Assembly (NCBI GenBank): GCA_036936605.1
Contig: JAUPFV010000004.1
Span: 285,552,009 to 285,616,008, forward strand
Length of the DNA stretch: 64,000 nucleotides
Reading direction: 5' to 3'
Origin: Limnanthes douglasii subsp. nivea
Lineage: Eukaryota; Streptophyta; Magnoliopsida; Brassicales; Limnanthaceae
Shown: in pieces, positions 1 through 10,153 of the stretch
Numbering within the stretch: the first letter of the stretch is position 1
Layout: each line of letters begins with the position of its first letter
The notes under the pieces: model-generated
Seen by the model: only the letters and a program-made list of their open reading frames with translations
What the model was told of the DNA's origin: nothing
The model's database searches: none
Translations under genes and position numbers: made by a program

Positions 1-2258
1 CCCAAGTAAGTGAAAGGAGCATGCTCTACATTGAACCCAGTAGAAGATTTGATCCTTGCATAATTGGTAAGAGAACAATTTGATGCAGTAATAATCTTTG
101 TCTTTTCTTTATTAATCAGCTGGCCTGATTCGTTTTGATATTTGTTTAACAGGACACTGAGGCAGTCAATGGATGTTGGAGAGTTGTTGGAAAAAATGAT
201 AATGTCGTCAGCAAAGGCTAAGTAAGGTAAGATGAACCCAGATTTCAAGTAATATCTCTGACTGTTATTATTTTGGTAAAGATTAGAAAGCCCTCTAAGT
301 AAAGCTTCCGCAGCAAGAATGAAAAGACAAGGGGATAGAGGGTCACCCTGTCTTAAACCATTCTTCTGAGGGAAGTGACCAATACAGTCACCATTAACCA
401 AAACAGACACCATAACATTAGAAATCAGACTATTAATAATAGCCAAAATATCACTAGAATACCCAAAACACTTAAGAGTGTTAAGGACAAAGGCATGAGA
501 CATTCTGTCAAATGCCTTTGTCATATCTAACTGAAGAATTATGTTTCCTTTAGAAGGCATTCTCTTGATATTATGAAGCATTTCTTTGATAATCAGGATA
601 TTATCATGGATAACCCTATCCTTAACAAAGGCACTTTGGCCTCTACAGATAATATTAGGGAGAAAACAAGCCATTCTCTGATTAATAAGACCAGAAATAA
701 GTCTATTAAAGATTGTACAAAGACTTATAGGCCTGTAACCATTCCAAGAGATGGGATTAGGACATTTAGGGACTAAACAGATCCCAGTGGCAAAAACACC
801 ACTAGGAATACTATTACCCTGGAGATAAGAATTAAGAGCCATGCAAACATCAATGCAAATAATATCCCAGCAGGTTTTGAGAAAGAAACAATTAAACCCA
901 TCAGTGCCAGGGGCACTGTCATTCCTCATTCCCTTGATAACAGACCACACCTCCTCCTTGCTGGCCAACTTTAAGATAGTTTCATTATCTTTGTCACTGA
1001 TTAGCTTAGGAATATTACTGAGAATAGAATCCTGAGAATTCACAGTATTGTTAGTATAACAGTTATTAGAAAGAATCTGCTTAAAATAAGACTCCGCAGA
1101 CTTAGAGATATCATCATGATCAGTAAGCCAGACTCTATCATCTTTGATACCATAGATAGTGTTCTTTTGCCTTTTCTTAGCTACATAGTTATGATATAGC
1201 TTAGTATTTCCATCACTTTCATTGAGCCAAGTGTTGTAGCACTTTTGACGCCAATAACACTCTTCATTATTTAAGGCAAGAATAAGCATACTATTAGCTT
1301 TAGAAAGGTTGGACTTAGTAATACTGCTGTTAGTCTGCTGATGAGTAACTTCACAATTTTCAACCTCCTTAGCAGCTTCAGAAACTTTAGTGAAAATGTT
1401 ACCAAAAGTGGAATAGTTCCAATCTTTAAGAAACTTTCTAAGACGCTTAAGCTTATACCAGAAAATCACATTAGGGCCACCATTACAATGCTTGTCCCAA
1501 TTCTGTTTAACACATCTTAAGAAATCAGGATGGTTAGTCCAGGCATTAATAAACCTAAAATTACTCTTACGAATAGAAGATCTATTTTGAATATTAGAGA
1601 TAATGATAAGGAGAGGGGCATGGTCAGAACAAGTTCTGACCATGTGACAAACCTAAACTTGCCAATTAGACAACATTTTCTGATTCATCAACACCCTATC
1701 TAACATTTTCCAGATTTTGCTATTGCTCCAGGTATATCTTGATCTACTATATCCAGGATCATCCAGATTGCAGCATCTGACACAAGCATTAAACTCATCG
1801 ACACTACAGTCATCGTAGGAGGCACAGCATAACTGATCTTCAGGACAAGCAACAGTGTTAAAGTCACCAGCAACAGACCAAGGTTTGTCATCACAAGAAA
1901 GCTGACACAACTGACTCCACAATTGTCTACGTTGCACTCTCTGGTTCTTGGCATAAACAGAGGTAAACAAACAAGAAAAAGAAGCATAATTTATCTCCAA
2001 GTGGATAAATTGATCATGGTTAACTAAAACAGAAATGTTCACCTCATTAGGCCAAAAAATCCAGATTTTGTTAGTAATATTAGAAGTGTAATTAGGAAAA
2101 CCAATCCTTCTAGCAATAATCTCGTTTTTGTCATACCTAGCCATGGGCTCTTGGAGAGCAATCACATTAACCTTGTCTTTATTGATAATGTAGTTAAGCC
2201 TAGACAAAGTAGGATTGTTATGAACTCCACGAGCATTCCAACTGACTATCTTGATCAT
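1..2258 (-). pseudogene. LINE ORF2: endonuclease and reverse transcriptase, one in-frame stop, 3' part outside window
   Basis: ORF2 supplies the nicking and reverse-transcribing enzyme for target-primed insertion. The ATG at 2258 begins an AP-endonuclease-type domain: SWNARG near residues 6-11, the catalytic Glu in LQEP near residue 37 and AGDFNT near residue 134. A TAG at 1653-1655 ends the first 201 codons, but the same frame then continues open to the window edge. After the stop come SDHAPL (endonuclease DH), a long linker, AFVKDRVIHDN (about 590-640), LRQGDPLSP (about 331-360) and FADD (about 200-225), all typical of L1-type reverse transcriptases. The single stop is the only break I see in about 750 codons. 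Suppression of the stop is possible but a recent point mutation is simpler. Confidence 0.9.
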
Positions 2259-3492
2259 TCAGATAAAAAATTGTAGTATGATTTCCCTCTTTTACGAAGA
2301 GAGTTAATAGACACCTTCTTAACATTTCTATTTTTCTTTGCAGATCTTATTTTCCTACTAATGATGGTGTTAAAGTCCTGGCCAGAAGAGCTTGAACTTG
2401 GTGAAGGATTATAACTGCCAACATCACAAGGAGAAGAAACATCCTTAGAAACAACATCCTGCTCCAAGTCTTGCAGGGCACCAATTATTTGAAGATCTTT
2501 GTTGGATGAAGAAAAAGCTTTAGGAGGACTGATTGAGCGCAATGGAGCAGAAGTTTTATCTTTAGCCGTTATTATAGATTTCAACCTTCTCTTGTAGACT
2601 TTAATAAAAGGCTGATCCTTTGTAACATTATTATTAGACAAATCCTTCTTATCATCATGTATAAAGATCGACTGTGTAACATCCTTTGAAATAGAATCAA
2701 TTTCGTGGTCTTTAGACCTTGCTTCAGTTTTTAAATCATTCTTTTTACAAGCAGATTCATTGTGCCCTAGATGACAACACATATGACAGTAATCTGGAAC
2801 ATTTATGTAACTCACACCTATCCAACAACCATAATTTTTACCAAACCCTATCCATAATCTACGTTTAAGCAAAACCGAAACGTCTATTTCCACAAGAGCA
2901 TAAGAGGCGTTTACACTGGCACGATTGCATTTAGGCACAAATGTACGATAAACATTCCCAAGCGAAGCAGCTATATCACCCACAACCCGATCATTGTATA
3001 GGTATTCAGGCATATTTTCAAAGCGAACCCATAATGAAACTATAGGATTTTCTTTGTTCTTGGGCACATCAGGAGACCACTTTAGTATTCTCATGAGTTT
3101 CCCATCAACCTTCCATACAGGTTTTGACCAGAACTTCGTAACGTCTTCCAGCAAATCGAATTCAACAAAAATCTGTCGCGTACGAGATGTAATATATGAA
3201 TACGCTCCAAACGATTCCAAGAAAAATTGGAAAGAAGCTTTCTTCGGAATCCCTTGGCTGAACTTGGCTACCAGAGTAGACTTACCATGTTTAATTAGAT
3301 TTTCGTGAGTATCTTTGTTGAACTGAATAACTATGTGATCTTTAGCATATTTTACGAACTCTGGCTTCTGAACAAGGCATTCAGGAACAGGGTTCAAAAC
3401 TTCAGCATAAGATTTTGTAACCTTAACATGATCTTATTTGCACCGTGAGAAAGAGAAGGATACTCTTCCACATTAAAACCATTGACAGACAT
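2255..3492 (-). pseudogene. LINE ORF1: DUF4283-type RNA-binding protein with CCHC knuckle, one frameshift near its start
   Basis: This is the nucleic-acid-binding protein of the LINE, needed for its ribonucleoprotein particle. The most plausible start is the ATG at 3490-3492 (MSVNGF...). That frame meets a stop about 30 codons on, while the main frame (with SYAEVL) is open from about 3430 to the stop at 2255-2257; the two join by one missing base around 3430-3437. The body matches plant LINE ORF1 proteins: an N-terminal DUF4283-like fold, then a zinc knuckle C-x2-C-x4-H-x4-C (starting CHMC), then a basic, serine-rich tail. The stop overlaps the ATG of ORF2. A start inside the shifted frame would have to be non-AUG, because no ATG lies between the upstream stop and the domain. 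Confidence 0.85.
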
Positions 3493-3737
3493 GGTAGCCA
3501 GAGGCAAACCGGCTAAAATAGAATACTCTGTTTTAAAATCAGAAAACAGAGGCCCTGACCGGAATCCCACCAGTAAACACGAAAAGAAACCACAACTCTA
3601 AAGAACAGAGAGGAGGCAAAAGATGAATGGAGAAGAGACCGGAGGCCGGAGTCCGGAGGCCGGAGAAGAGACCGACAACCAGACTAAAGGATGGATCTTG
3701 GATCTTGGAGAAAAGTCTATTCGGCCTTCTCAACGTT
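3493..3737 (-). promoter_or_regulatory. Presumed LINE 5' leader / internal promoter region
   Basis: GC-richer sequence between the LINE ORF1 start and AT-rich flanking DNA. It contains a small direct repeat of a GGAGGCCGGA-like unit at about 3640-3670. Plant LINEs carry an internal promoter in the 5' UTR, so that role is inferred from position only. A 64-codon open frame here (3539-3733) has no recognisable domain and is probably chance. Confidence 0.5.
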
Positions 3738-4353
3738 TTTTTTCAAATAACGTAATTAATTCACAACAATCTATTATGTATATCGAGTAATTTTATAAAA
3801 GATTCAAAAAACTATTATTAAATTTGATAAAGATGAAATTAATTTAATCCATAAATTTATGACTCGCCAACTATATATAAAACAATTATTTGTATTTTTT
3901 TAAATATAAAAAATTTAATAGATTTAATCATAAAAAATATTTGCATAATTTTGTTTTTAATATTTCAGATGTATTATTATTTTAGTGTAAACACTATACA
4001 ATGCAGATCAAACAATTATCAATAAAATTACTCGTTTTATTTTTATTTTCTAACAATTATTAATATTTACTAGTATTTATTATGTTCGTAGTTGTCTTTT
4101 TTAATTATTATTTTTTTGTAGCATTTTAGGTTTCGGATCAACTCACCTACAAAAGTTTGTTTCATTTGATGTGGTGCAAAATATTCGGGTCACTTTCGGT
4201 CGACATAATAAGATAATTTAACCATATATACGTAATCATGTATAAACCATAATGAACAATCGAAAAATAATGAGGGTCTAATTCGTAAATATTAGAAGTA
4301 TGGGGGAATAAGAGTGTAAAAGGGTAATAATATAATTAAATATGCATTTTCAA
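3738..4353. other. AT-rich spacer between two head-to-head LINEs
   Basis: No open frame, RNA gene or clear repeat is visible. The sequence is strongly AT-rich with many short A/T runs. Confidence 0.6.
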
Positions 4354-5824
4354 AAGGCTAGTCAATCTTTATAATCTGAATAATAGTATGGTTTTTGCAT
4401 CTAGATCCACTATTATTATTCCTAGCATCTCCTTTGCAGATGACATTTCAGTGTTTACTAACAGCATGAATTCATCTATACAGTTTCTAAGTTGTTTCCT
4501 AGACAGATATCATCTAATCTCAGGGCAATTGATAAATAAAGAAAAGACCTAGATTATTATCGCAAGTAATCTTCAAAGCAGAATTCAAGAGTTGGAGACT
4601 AGCACTGGATTCAAGACAGACCACCTCCCTATCAGCTAATTAGTTGTCAACCTGAGCTGCAACAATAAAGCAAAGAACTTTAGTAAGCTGTTAGACAACA
4701 TCAATGGAAAGATTGCAGACTAGGACAACAAATATTTGTCATTTGGGAGAAGACTCTCTCTGATTTCATCTATTCTTATGTCAATACCATATTACTGGAT
4801 GCATAATACATTAATTCCTCAAACTGTGATCAATAGACTAGAGAAAACTTTTAATAAATTCTTATGGAGATCCAAGTTTGAGATAAAAACTACACACTAG
4901 ACTGCTTGGAAGAACCTTTGCAGACCTTTTGATGAAGGTGGCCTGAATATCAGACGACTTGATGATATTCAGATCACTCTATCCCAAAATCTCTGGTTCA
5001 ACTATAGAAAACAGGATAGTTTTCTGGTCTAAGCTTATGAATGATATCTATAATAAAAGCAATCAGCCTCTCAAAGCTAATTTCAAAAAACATGGTTCAA
5101 ATACTTGGAAACGTTTGGCAATATTAAAGATACTGCTGAACTTAATGTGAGATGGTAACTTGGCAATGGCGAAATGGATTTTTGGCTGGAGAATTGGCAC
5201 AACCAAGCTCCAATCATACACCATAATAATCCTGATGCTAACCTCTGGTACTTGGATCAGAAATTTAACACGTTTTGGAAAGGATATAGCTGGGATAATG
5301 ACTTGCTGAGAAGCTTTCTAGATGAAGACAGAATCAAACAGATTTCTTTGTTCAAGGTTGACCCTTCTAAAGCTGACAAAATGATCTGGGCAAACTCTCA
5401 TAGTCTAGAGTTCAACACTAGACGTACTTGGAATAACATCAGATATCATTTCAACAAATCTTCTTTATACAAGAAGATATGGAATCAGTTAACTCCGAGG
5501 AAGTTCTCATTCTTTTTGTGGAAGCTTATTAAAAATTTATTACCTATTGATACTACTTTGCAACTTAAACACGTTAGTTTAGCTTCAAAATGCACTTTCT
5601 GTTCTAATTATGAAAGTAGAAATCCGGTATTTGTTAACTGCAAATTTTCTTGGACAATCTGGATGCACTACAGTCTTATATTTAATTTCAAAATTGAGAA
5701 CTTCATAAGTATAACTCACATTATCAGAGAATGGTTCTGGTTTTCTAGTCAAAGAGTTCATATAACACACGTTATCCTATCCATTATATGTTGGATTGTC
5801 TGGAAATCTAGAAATTATTTGTAG
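4354..5824 (+). pseudogene. LINE reverse transcriptase C-terminal part and zf-RVT domain
   Basis: FADD lies at 4433-4444, followed by SGQLINKEKT, a stop, then LSFGRRLSLISSIL and SIPYYWMH, which are typical of the RT thumb of plant LINEs. The open stretch at 5174-5824 (216 codons) holds the zf-RVT (zinc-binding in reverse transcriptase) region, with LTPRKFSFFLWKL, a C-x2-C pair (CTFC) and later residues around a missing or altered second pair (VNCKFSWTIW). At least three in-frame stops and a frame change break it. The domain calls are firm; function is lost. Confidence 0.85.
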
Positions 5825-5926
5825 TTCAAAAACAAGTTTATAACTACTGATACTGCTATTCTCTATATTAACATAATTATCTACAGTCTGGATGCAAATC
5901 TAACCAAGAAACATTGGCTCAAACCT

Positions 5927-6400
5927 ATGGATGCAGGATTTACTTTAGGATGCAACTCAGTCTATGAAAAGTCCAGAAATCAAACTTATCTAAAGTGGAC
6001 TCATCCTGTGGAGGGTAGATTGAAGCTTAATGTTGACGGAGCTAGCTCTCACAACGGTGAAGCTTTAGGAGGTATGATTATCAAGAATCATCATGGTGAC
6101 ATCGAAATGGGCATTGGGAAAACTTTTGGGAAGTTGACTTCATTGATGGCTGAGGCTTGTGCTCTTCTCGAAGGTCTGCTAATATGCAGAGGCAAAAACT
6201 GGTCGAAAGTTGATATAGAGTCTGATAGTTAGGCTTTAGCCGATTACTTGGCTAAGGGAAAGAGCCATTGGTTCTTGTCCCAGTTACTATCCATTTGCAG
6301 AAGACTGATCCATCCTTGTATGACTATTAAGTTCATTCCCCGTACTCAGAATAGAGCCGCCGACTGGTTGGCTAAATGGACATTAAGATGCAAGCAAAAG
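5927..6400 (+). pseudogene. LINE C-terminal RNase H domain
   Basis: Translation shows the four acidic positions expected for RNase H: Asp in LNVDGAS, Glu in MAEACAL, Asp in IESDS and Asp in AADWLAK. A TAG right after IESDS (about 6230) splits the domain into two open pieces in the same frame. Plant L1-type LINEs of this branch carry such a domain at the ORF2 C-terminus, where it degrades the RNA strand during element copying. The open frame running on to 6697 has no recognisable domain and is probably 3' UTR. Confidence 0.85.
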
Positions 6401-6737
6401 ACTACAATCAATCAGCATAATGCTTTGGCAGAGTTGTTATCCATCGTCTTCTTGAAGGACTGGGTATTGGTTACATCAACGGTGGATCTAAATATGGCTC
6501 TAGTTTTTGGTAAATTCTTGACTGTTAATTTTGAGATGACGGTGAGTTTTTGGGCTATTCTCTTTCAAAGACACTCTGAATCGGAAATCGTCTCCAGCGA
6601 AAACTTTTCTCGATTGTTTTCTGAACAAGCAGAAGTGAAGTTAGGTTTAACCCTTATATTTGTAATTAGGGTTAATTTTAGACCTTCCACTTTATAATTT
6701 GTAATTTTCCCAATTAGAAATAAAACTCACAATTTTG

Positions 6738-6740
<3 letters not shown>

Positions 6741-6797
<57 letters not shown>
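6741..6797. repeat. (TA)n(TG)n compound microsatellite
   Basis: About fifteen TA units (6741-6770) run directly into about thirteen TG units (6771-6797). It sits just past the end of LINE homology, where LINE tails often seed microsatellites. Confidence 0.97.
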
Positions 6798-7220
6798 AGG
6801 CCAATTATGCAAACTAGAGCCCACCACCGCCACTATATAAGGAGAGATATCCTTTTTGTAGGGACACACATTAAATATACTATTTGCTATTACCACTTTC
6901 TCCCTCTATAATCCCGCATTTCTCTTTTGATATTTATTTCACAACCTTATCTAGAAGTAAAATTAGGTTCCAAACATTTCTGGAACCATCACCATAAAAA
7001 AAAATGTGAAATAAATTAATGTAGCATTTTTAAGAATGATCTATTCCGTCTGTAGATGAAGAGTTTGAAGTGAATTTTCTTAATGATGAGACAAAAAACC
7101 CTAATCAAATACTAAAAGAGAGATTTTCTCAAGAGAATATATAAACACTCTGATTTTTTGGTATATTATTTTCTCCATTTTACATCCAGAGTTTTATTCC
7201 TATTTATACAAGTTAGAAAG
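6798..7220. other. Unassigned spacer with a TATA-like sequence
   Basis: No coding signal is seen. An ACTATATAAGGAG sequence near 6832 followed by a pyrimidine-rich stretch resembles the promoter part of a plant LTR, but no partner LTR or primer-binding site was found. Confidence 0.35.
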
Positions 7221-7221
7221 A

Positions 7222-7259
<38 letters not shown>
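7221..7259. repeat. (CT)n(TA)n microsatellite
   Basis: A short CT run (about 7221-7230) continues into about fourteen TA units (7231-7258). Confidence 0.95.
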
Positions 7260-7262
<3 letters not shown>

Positions 7263-7340
7263 CTTTCGTTCTGTTACATATTTGAAATAATAAATGCGCA
7301 GTATCGTTTCTTAGTAACTTATTTTTCATCAAAAATGTCC

Positions 7341-7690
7341 CTCATAAATATGAGGTGCTCAAAATGAGGTGCTGAAGATGATGTATTGAAAGTAAAGAGA
7401 TGAACATGAGGTGCTAAAAATGAGGTCCTGAAGATGAGGCTGAGTATGAGGAGCCAAAGTTGATCATGACGATCAGAGGTTGATCATGACAAGCCGAGAC
7501 TGCGCGTAACGAGGCTGATAGTGACAATGCTAATTTTGACGAGGTTGATCATGACGAGTCGAGGCTAATTATGTCGGGCCGAGACTGAGCGTAACGATGT
7601 TGATCATGACAATGTTGATTTTGACGAGGCTGATCATGACGAGGCTGAGCGTGACGAGGCCGATCATGACGGGCCTTATCAGTGAAGACG
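7341..7690. repeat. Degenerate minisatellite built on GATCATGACGAGGC / TGAGCGTAACGAGGC
   Basis: Words such as TGATCATGACGAG, TGAGCGTGACGAG and ATGAGGTGCTGAAGATGAGG recur with slightly changed spacing. The period is about 12-15 nt, with many substitutions. The stretch is GC-richer than its surroundings and has no coding potential. It abuts the left arm of the long inverted repeat at about 7716. Confidence 0.8.
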
Positions 7691-7715
7691 AGCCCTTTAA
7701 CTATATCTCGTGTTT

Positions 7716-7795
7716 TATCACTATTCGGGTACCATATCCTTATTAGGAGTTCCCCTTAGTCTTTAAATTGGAGTATAATGAAACTTAAAGACTAA
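7716..7795 (+). repeat. Left arm of a 2.4-kb-spaced inverted repeat
   Basis: The sequence beginning ACTATTCGGGTA and containing CCTTATTAGGAGTTCCC and GAGTATAATGAAA matches the reverse complement of 10060-10153 with scattered mismatches and a short indel. It delimits the region that holds the 39-bp and 90-bp arrays. Confidence 0.75.
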
Positions 7796-8346
7796 CAAAT
7801 TGTCAAATATAATGTCCGAATAGTGTAGTTTTTCGGTTGTGAAGCTTGTACTTTTGATTTTGTCGATTGTCGCAGCTTTCTCATCATAGCTGAAGTTGTC
7901 ATCTTTTTTGCTGAGGCTTCATTTTTTCAAATTTCCAAACGAGAAACGGTTTCACAAGAAAGTATTCTACAACAAAGTCATATAAGCTCTTTATAATCAA
8001 AGTGAATATCTAATATGACTTCGTCAATGGATATTGCAAAAGATGTTTTAGTCCTCGTCAATGGTTTTACTTTATAACTCAAACTCTGAAAGGTGTATTT
8101 TATAACTCATCTTAATCATCATAATACATCATAAAATATATTAGTTTACTTGCATTCATTTTAGAAGAATTCATCATTTTGCATAATACAATTACGATCT
8201 TTTATCTCCCCAGACAAACATTTTACATAAATTATGCACATTTATTATATGAGACAATAAGGTGATGTTTGCCAACAATACAAAAAAAAGATCATGTAAT
8301 AAGCCCTAAAATGAAAATGTCAACATATCTACATGATATAAAATTC

Positions 8347-8835
8347 TATAAGCCATGTGATCTCTATCACCATGATCGAAAAAGCTATGAACCAAGTGAT
8401 CTCCATCTCCATGATACAAAAAGGCTATAAGCCAAATATTCTCCATATCATTGATAGAAAAGGCTATAAACCAAATTTTCTCCATATCTTTGATAGAAAA
8501 GGCTATAAGCCAAATGGTCTCCATCTCCATGAAAGAAAATACTATAAGCCAAGTGATATACATCTCCATGATAGAAAGGCTTTAAACCAAGTTATCTATA
8601 TGATATATTCCATGTGATCTCCATGATAGAAAGGTTTTAAGCCAAGTGATCTCCATGATGTACGCCAAACGATCTCAATGATAAAAAGGCTTTAAGACAA
8701 GTGATCTCCATGCTATATGTCAAGTGATCTCCATGATAACACGCACAAGAATATCCATGATAGAAAATCTTTAAGTCAAGTAATCTCCATGATACAAAGG
8801 TTGTAAGACAAGCGATCTTTATGTAAATAACAACA
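8347..8835. repeat. 39-bp tandem array, later units about 55 bp
   Basis: Units read roughly CTATAAGCCAAGTGATCTCC then ATCTCCATGATAGAAAAGG. About six clear 39-bp units lie at 8347-8580, followed by longer units in which the CCAAGTGATCTCCATGAT core is duplicated. Units differ at several positions, so the array is old. An 86-codon open frame across it is a consequence of the 3n unit length. Tat-lineage elements (Retand, Ogre) often carry arrays next to the 3' LTR, so an origin there is possible. Confidence 0.85.
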
Positions 8836-8883
8836 GGGGTCGTGTATAGTGGTAAACTAGAGACTAGTAACAAAACCAAGCTC

Positions 8884-9220
8884 GAGGTAGAGACATCATT
8901 AGGATATGTAAATGGCCATATTGAGCACCGACTTACGAGTAAAATGACAACGTTGGTTACCCAAACTAACCCTGAGGTGGAAACATCATAAGGATATGCT
9001 ATTGGCCATACTCAGTCCTCGTTTACGAGTCAAACGACAATTTTGGTTACCCAAACCAAACCTGAGGTAGAAACACCATTAGGATATGCAACAAGCCATA
9101 CTAAGCCTTGGCATACGAGTCAAATCGCAATGTTGGTTACCCAAACCAACCCTAAGGTGGAAACATCATCATGATATGCAAGTGGTCATACTTTATCCTA
9201 ACTCTCGAATCAAATATATG
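8884..9220. repeat. 90-bp tandem array, about 3.7 copies
   Basis: Units start at 8884, 8974, 9064 and 9154, exactly 90 bp apart, each opening GAGGTGGAAACATCATTAGG or a close variant and containing TTACGAGTCAAA and GTTGGTTACCCAAACCAACC. The fourth copy is truncated. Units differ by roughly one base in six to ten. Confidence 0.92.
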
Positions 9221-10059
9221 TACCAACCCCCGTGAAAAAAAGACAATACAACTTAGTTACCTAAGTAACGATATCACTACAATCTACGTTTAATCACCTA
9301 CGATATGAAATGATGCAAATATGTATTCATCTGGATATGTTTCCAAAATATATATGTTGCCAAGATAAAAATAAAATGTATTCAAATAGAGCATCTGCTT
9401 TAGTATCAACTTCTTCAACGCGACCAATAAATACAAGGAGGAGGAGATGCATTGCCAGCAAGCGACTTGAGAGATATTAGACGAAGCACGAAGACCTAAT
9501 GCATGCCAACTTGAAGCAAACCAACCTAAATTATGACGACCTGGAGTATGACGACTTCAAGTACGAATCTAAAATAAGGCATGTAGCTAGATGATAAAGC
9601 TAAAGATTATTTTTTTCTATCCATCAGCAAATAATATGGGGGCTACTCATCTGTATATCCAGAAAATAAGCGAAACATACCAAAGAAACATGTAACACCA
9701 TAGTAGCCTACTAATTATTAGTTGTACTTTTTCCCTTTAGAAAAATAGACATTTTTATCCTCAAGGGAGCTTTTGGCCGACATAGGGTTTTAACGAGACA
9801 TAATCAGTTAAGTAAAAATTAAGTTGGAGACGGCTCTGATAACACTTTGGCTAGGAAAATAAAAATAACCAAGCCATAAGACTTTTAGGAGTCTAGCCGA
9901 CATGGTTGACAAAATTACTTTGGTATGAAAAATTAGAGCATCGTAAAAAATATAAATGAATATAGAGCCACGTCAATCGACAAATTTAAAAGTATATGCT
10001 TAAAAAAATACAATAGGTATCCTGAAGACACGAACAAGGAATGAATCGTGGACTAGGAA
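9221..10059. other. No recognisable gene
   Basis: AT-rich, without a supported open frame. It lies inside the inverted-repeat-bounded segment, between the 90-bp array and the right arm. Confidence 0.5.
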
Positions 10060-10153
10060 AGACTCTTACTTAATCCTTAATTTTCATTATACTTCAACTC
10101 AAGGGCTAGGGAACTCCTAATAAGGCTATATTTTTCATACAATACCCGAATAG
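10060..10153 (-). repeat. Right arm of the 2.4-kb-spaced inverted repeat
   Basis: Its reverse complement shares ACTATTCGGGTA, CCTTATTAGGAGTTCCC and AAGTATAATGAAA with 7716-7795. The pair could be the two ends of a foldback-type element or LTR fragments in opposite orientation. Confidence 0.75.

Larger units (their letters stand above)
1..3737 (-). mobile_element. L1-type LINE, nearly intact, cut by the window start
   Basis: This is a non-LTR retrotransposon on the minus strand. Reading leftwards from about 3737 it shows a 5' leader (3493-3737), ORF1 with a zinc knuckle (2255-3492) and ORF2 with endonuclease and reverse transcriptase, which runs out of the window at position 1 just after the FADD active site. 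ORF1 and ORF2 overlap in an ATGA (stop TGA of ORF1, start ATG of ORF2), an arrangement that suits termination-reinitiation. I see only two disabling changes, a probable 1-nt deletion near the ORF1 start and one stop codon in ORF2, so the copy is much younger than the other LINEs here. The 5' end at about 3737 is inferred from the change to AT-rich DNA; no target duplication can be checked because the 3' end is outside. Confidence 0.9.
4354..6720 (+). mobile_element. 5'-truncated L1-type LINE, same family as the one at 1-3737
   Basis: Homology starts abruptly at about 4354, just before the reverse transcriptase FADD motif, and continues through the thumb region, the zf-RVT domain and an RNase H domain, ending near 6720 in front of a (TA)n(TG)n microsatellite. 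The overlapping stretch shares diagnostic words with the first LINE (SGQLINKEKT, STGF), so the two belong to one family. Loss of the 5' part is the usual outcome of incomplete target-primed reverse transcription. Several stops (for example near 4546, 5149 and 6230) show the copy is dead. Confidence 0.88.

Noticed and set aside
3539..3733. 64-codon open frame in the LINE leader
   Set aside because: No homology recognised and no conserved start; more likely part of the 5' UTR.
8306..8617. Two opposite open frames of 86-87 codons with internal repeats
   Set aside because: They arise because the 39-bp unit is a multiple of three; no protein-like signal apart from the repeat.
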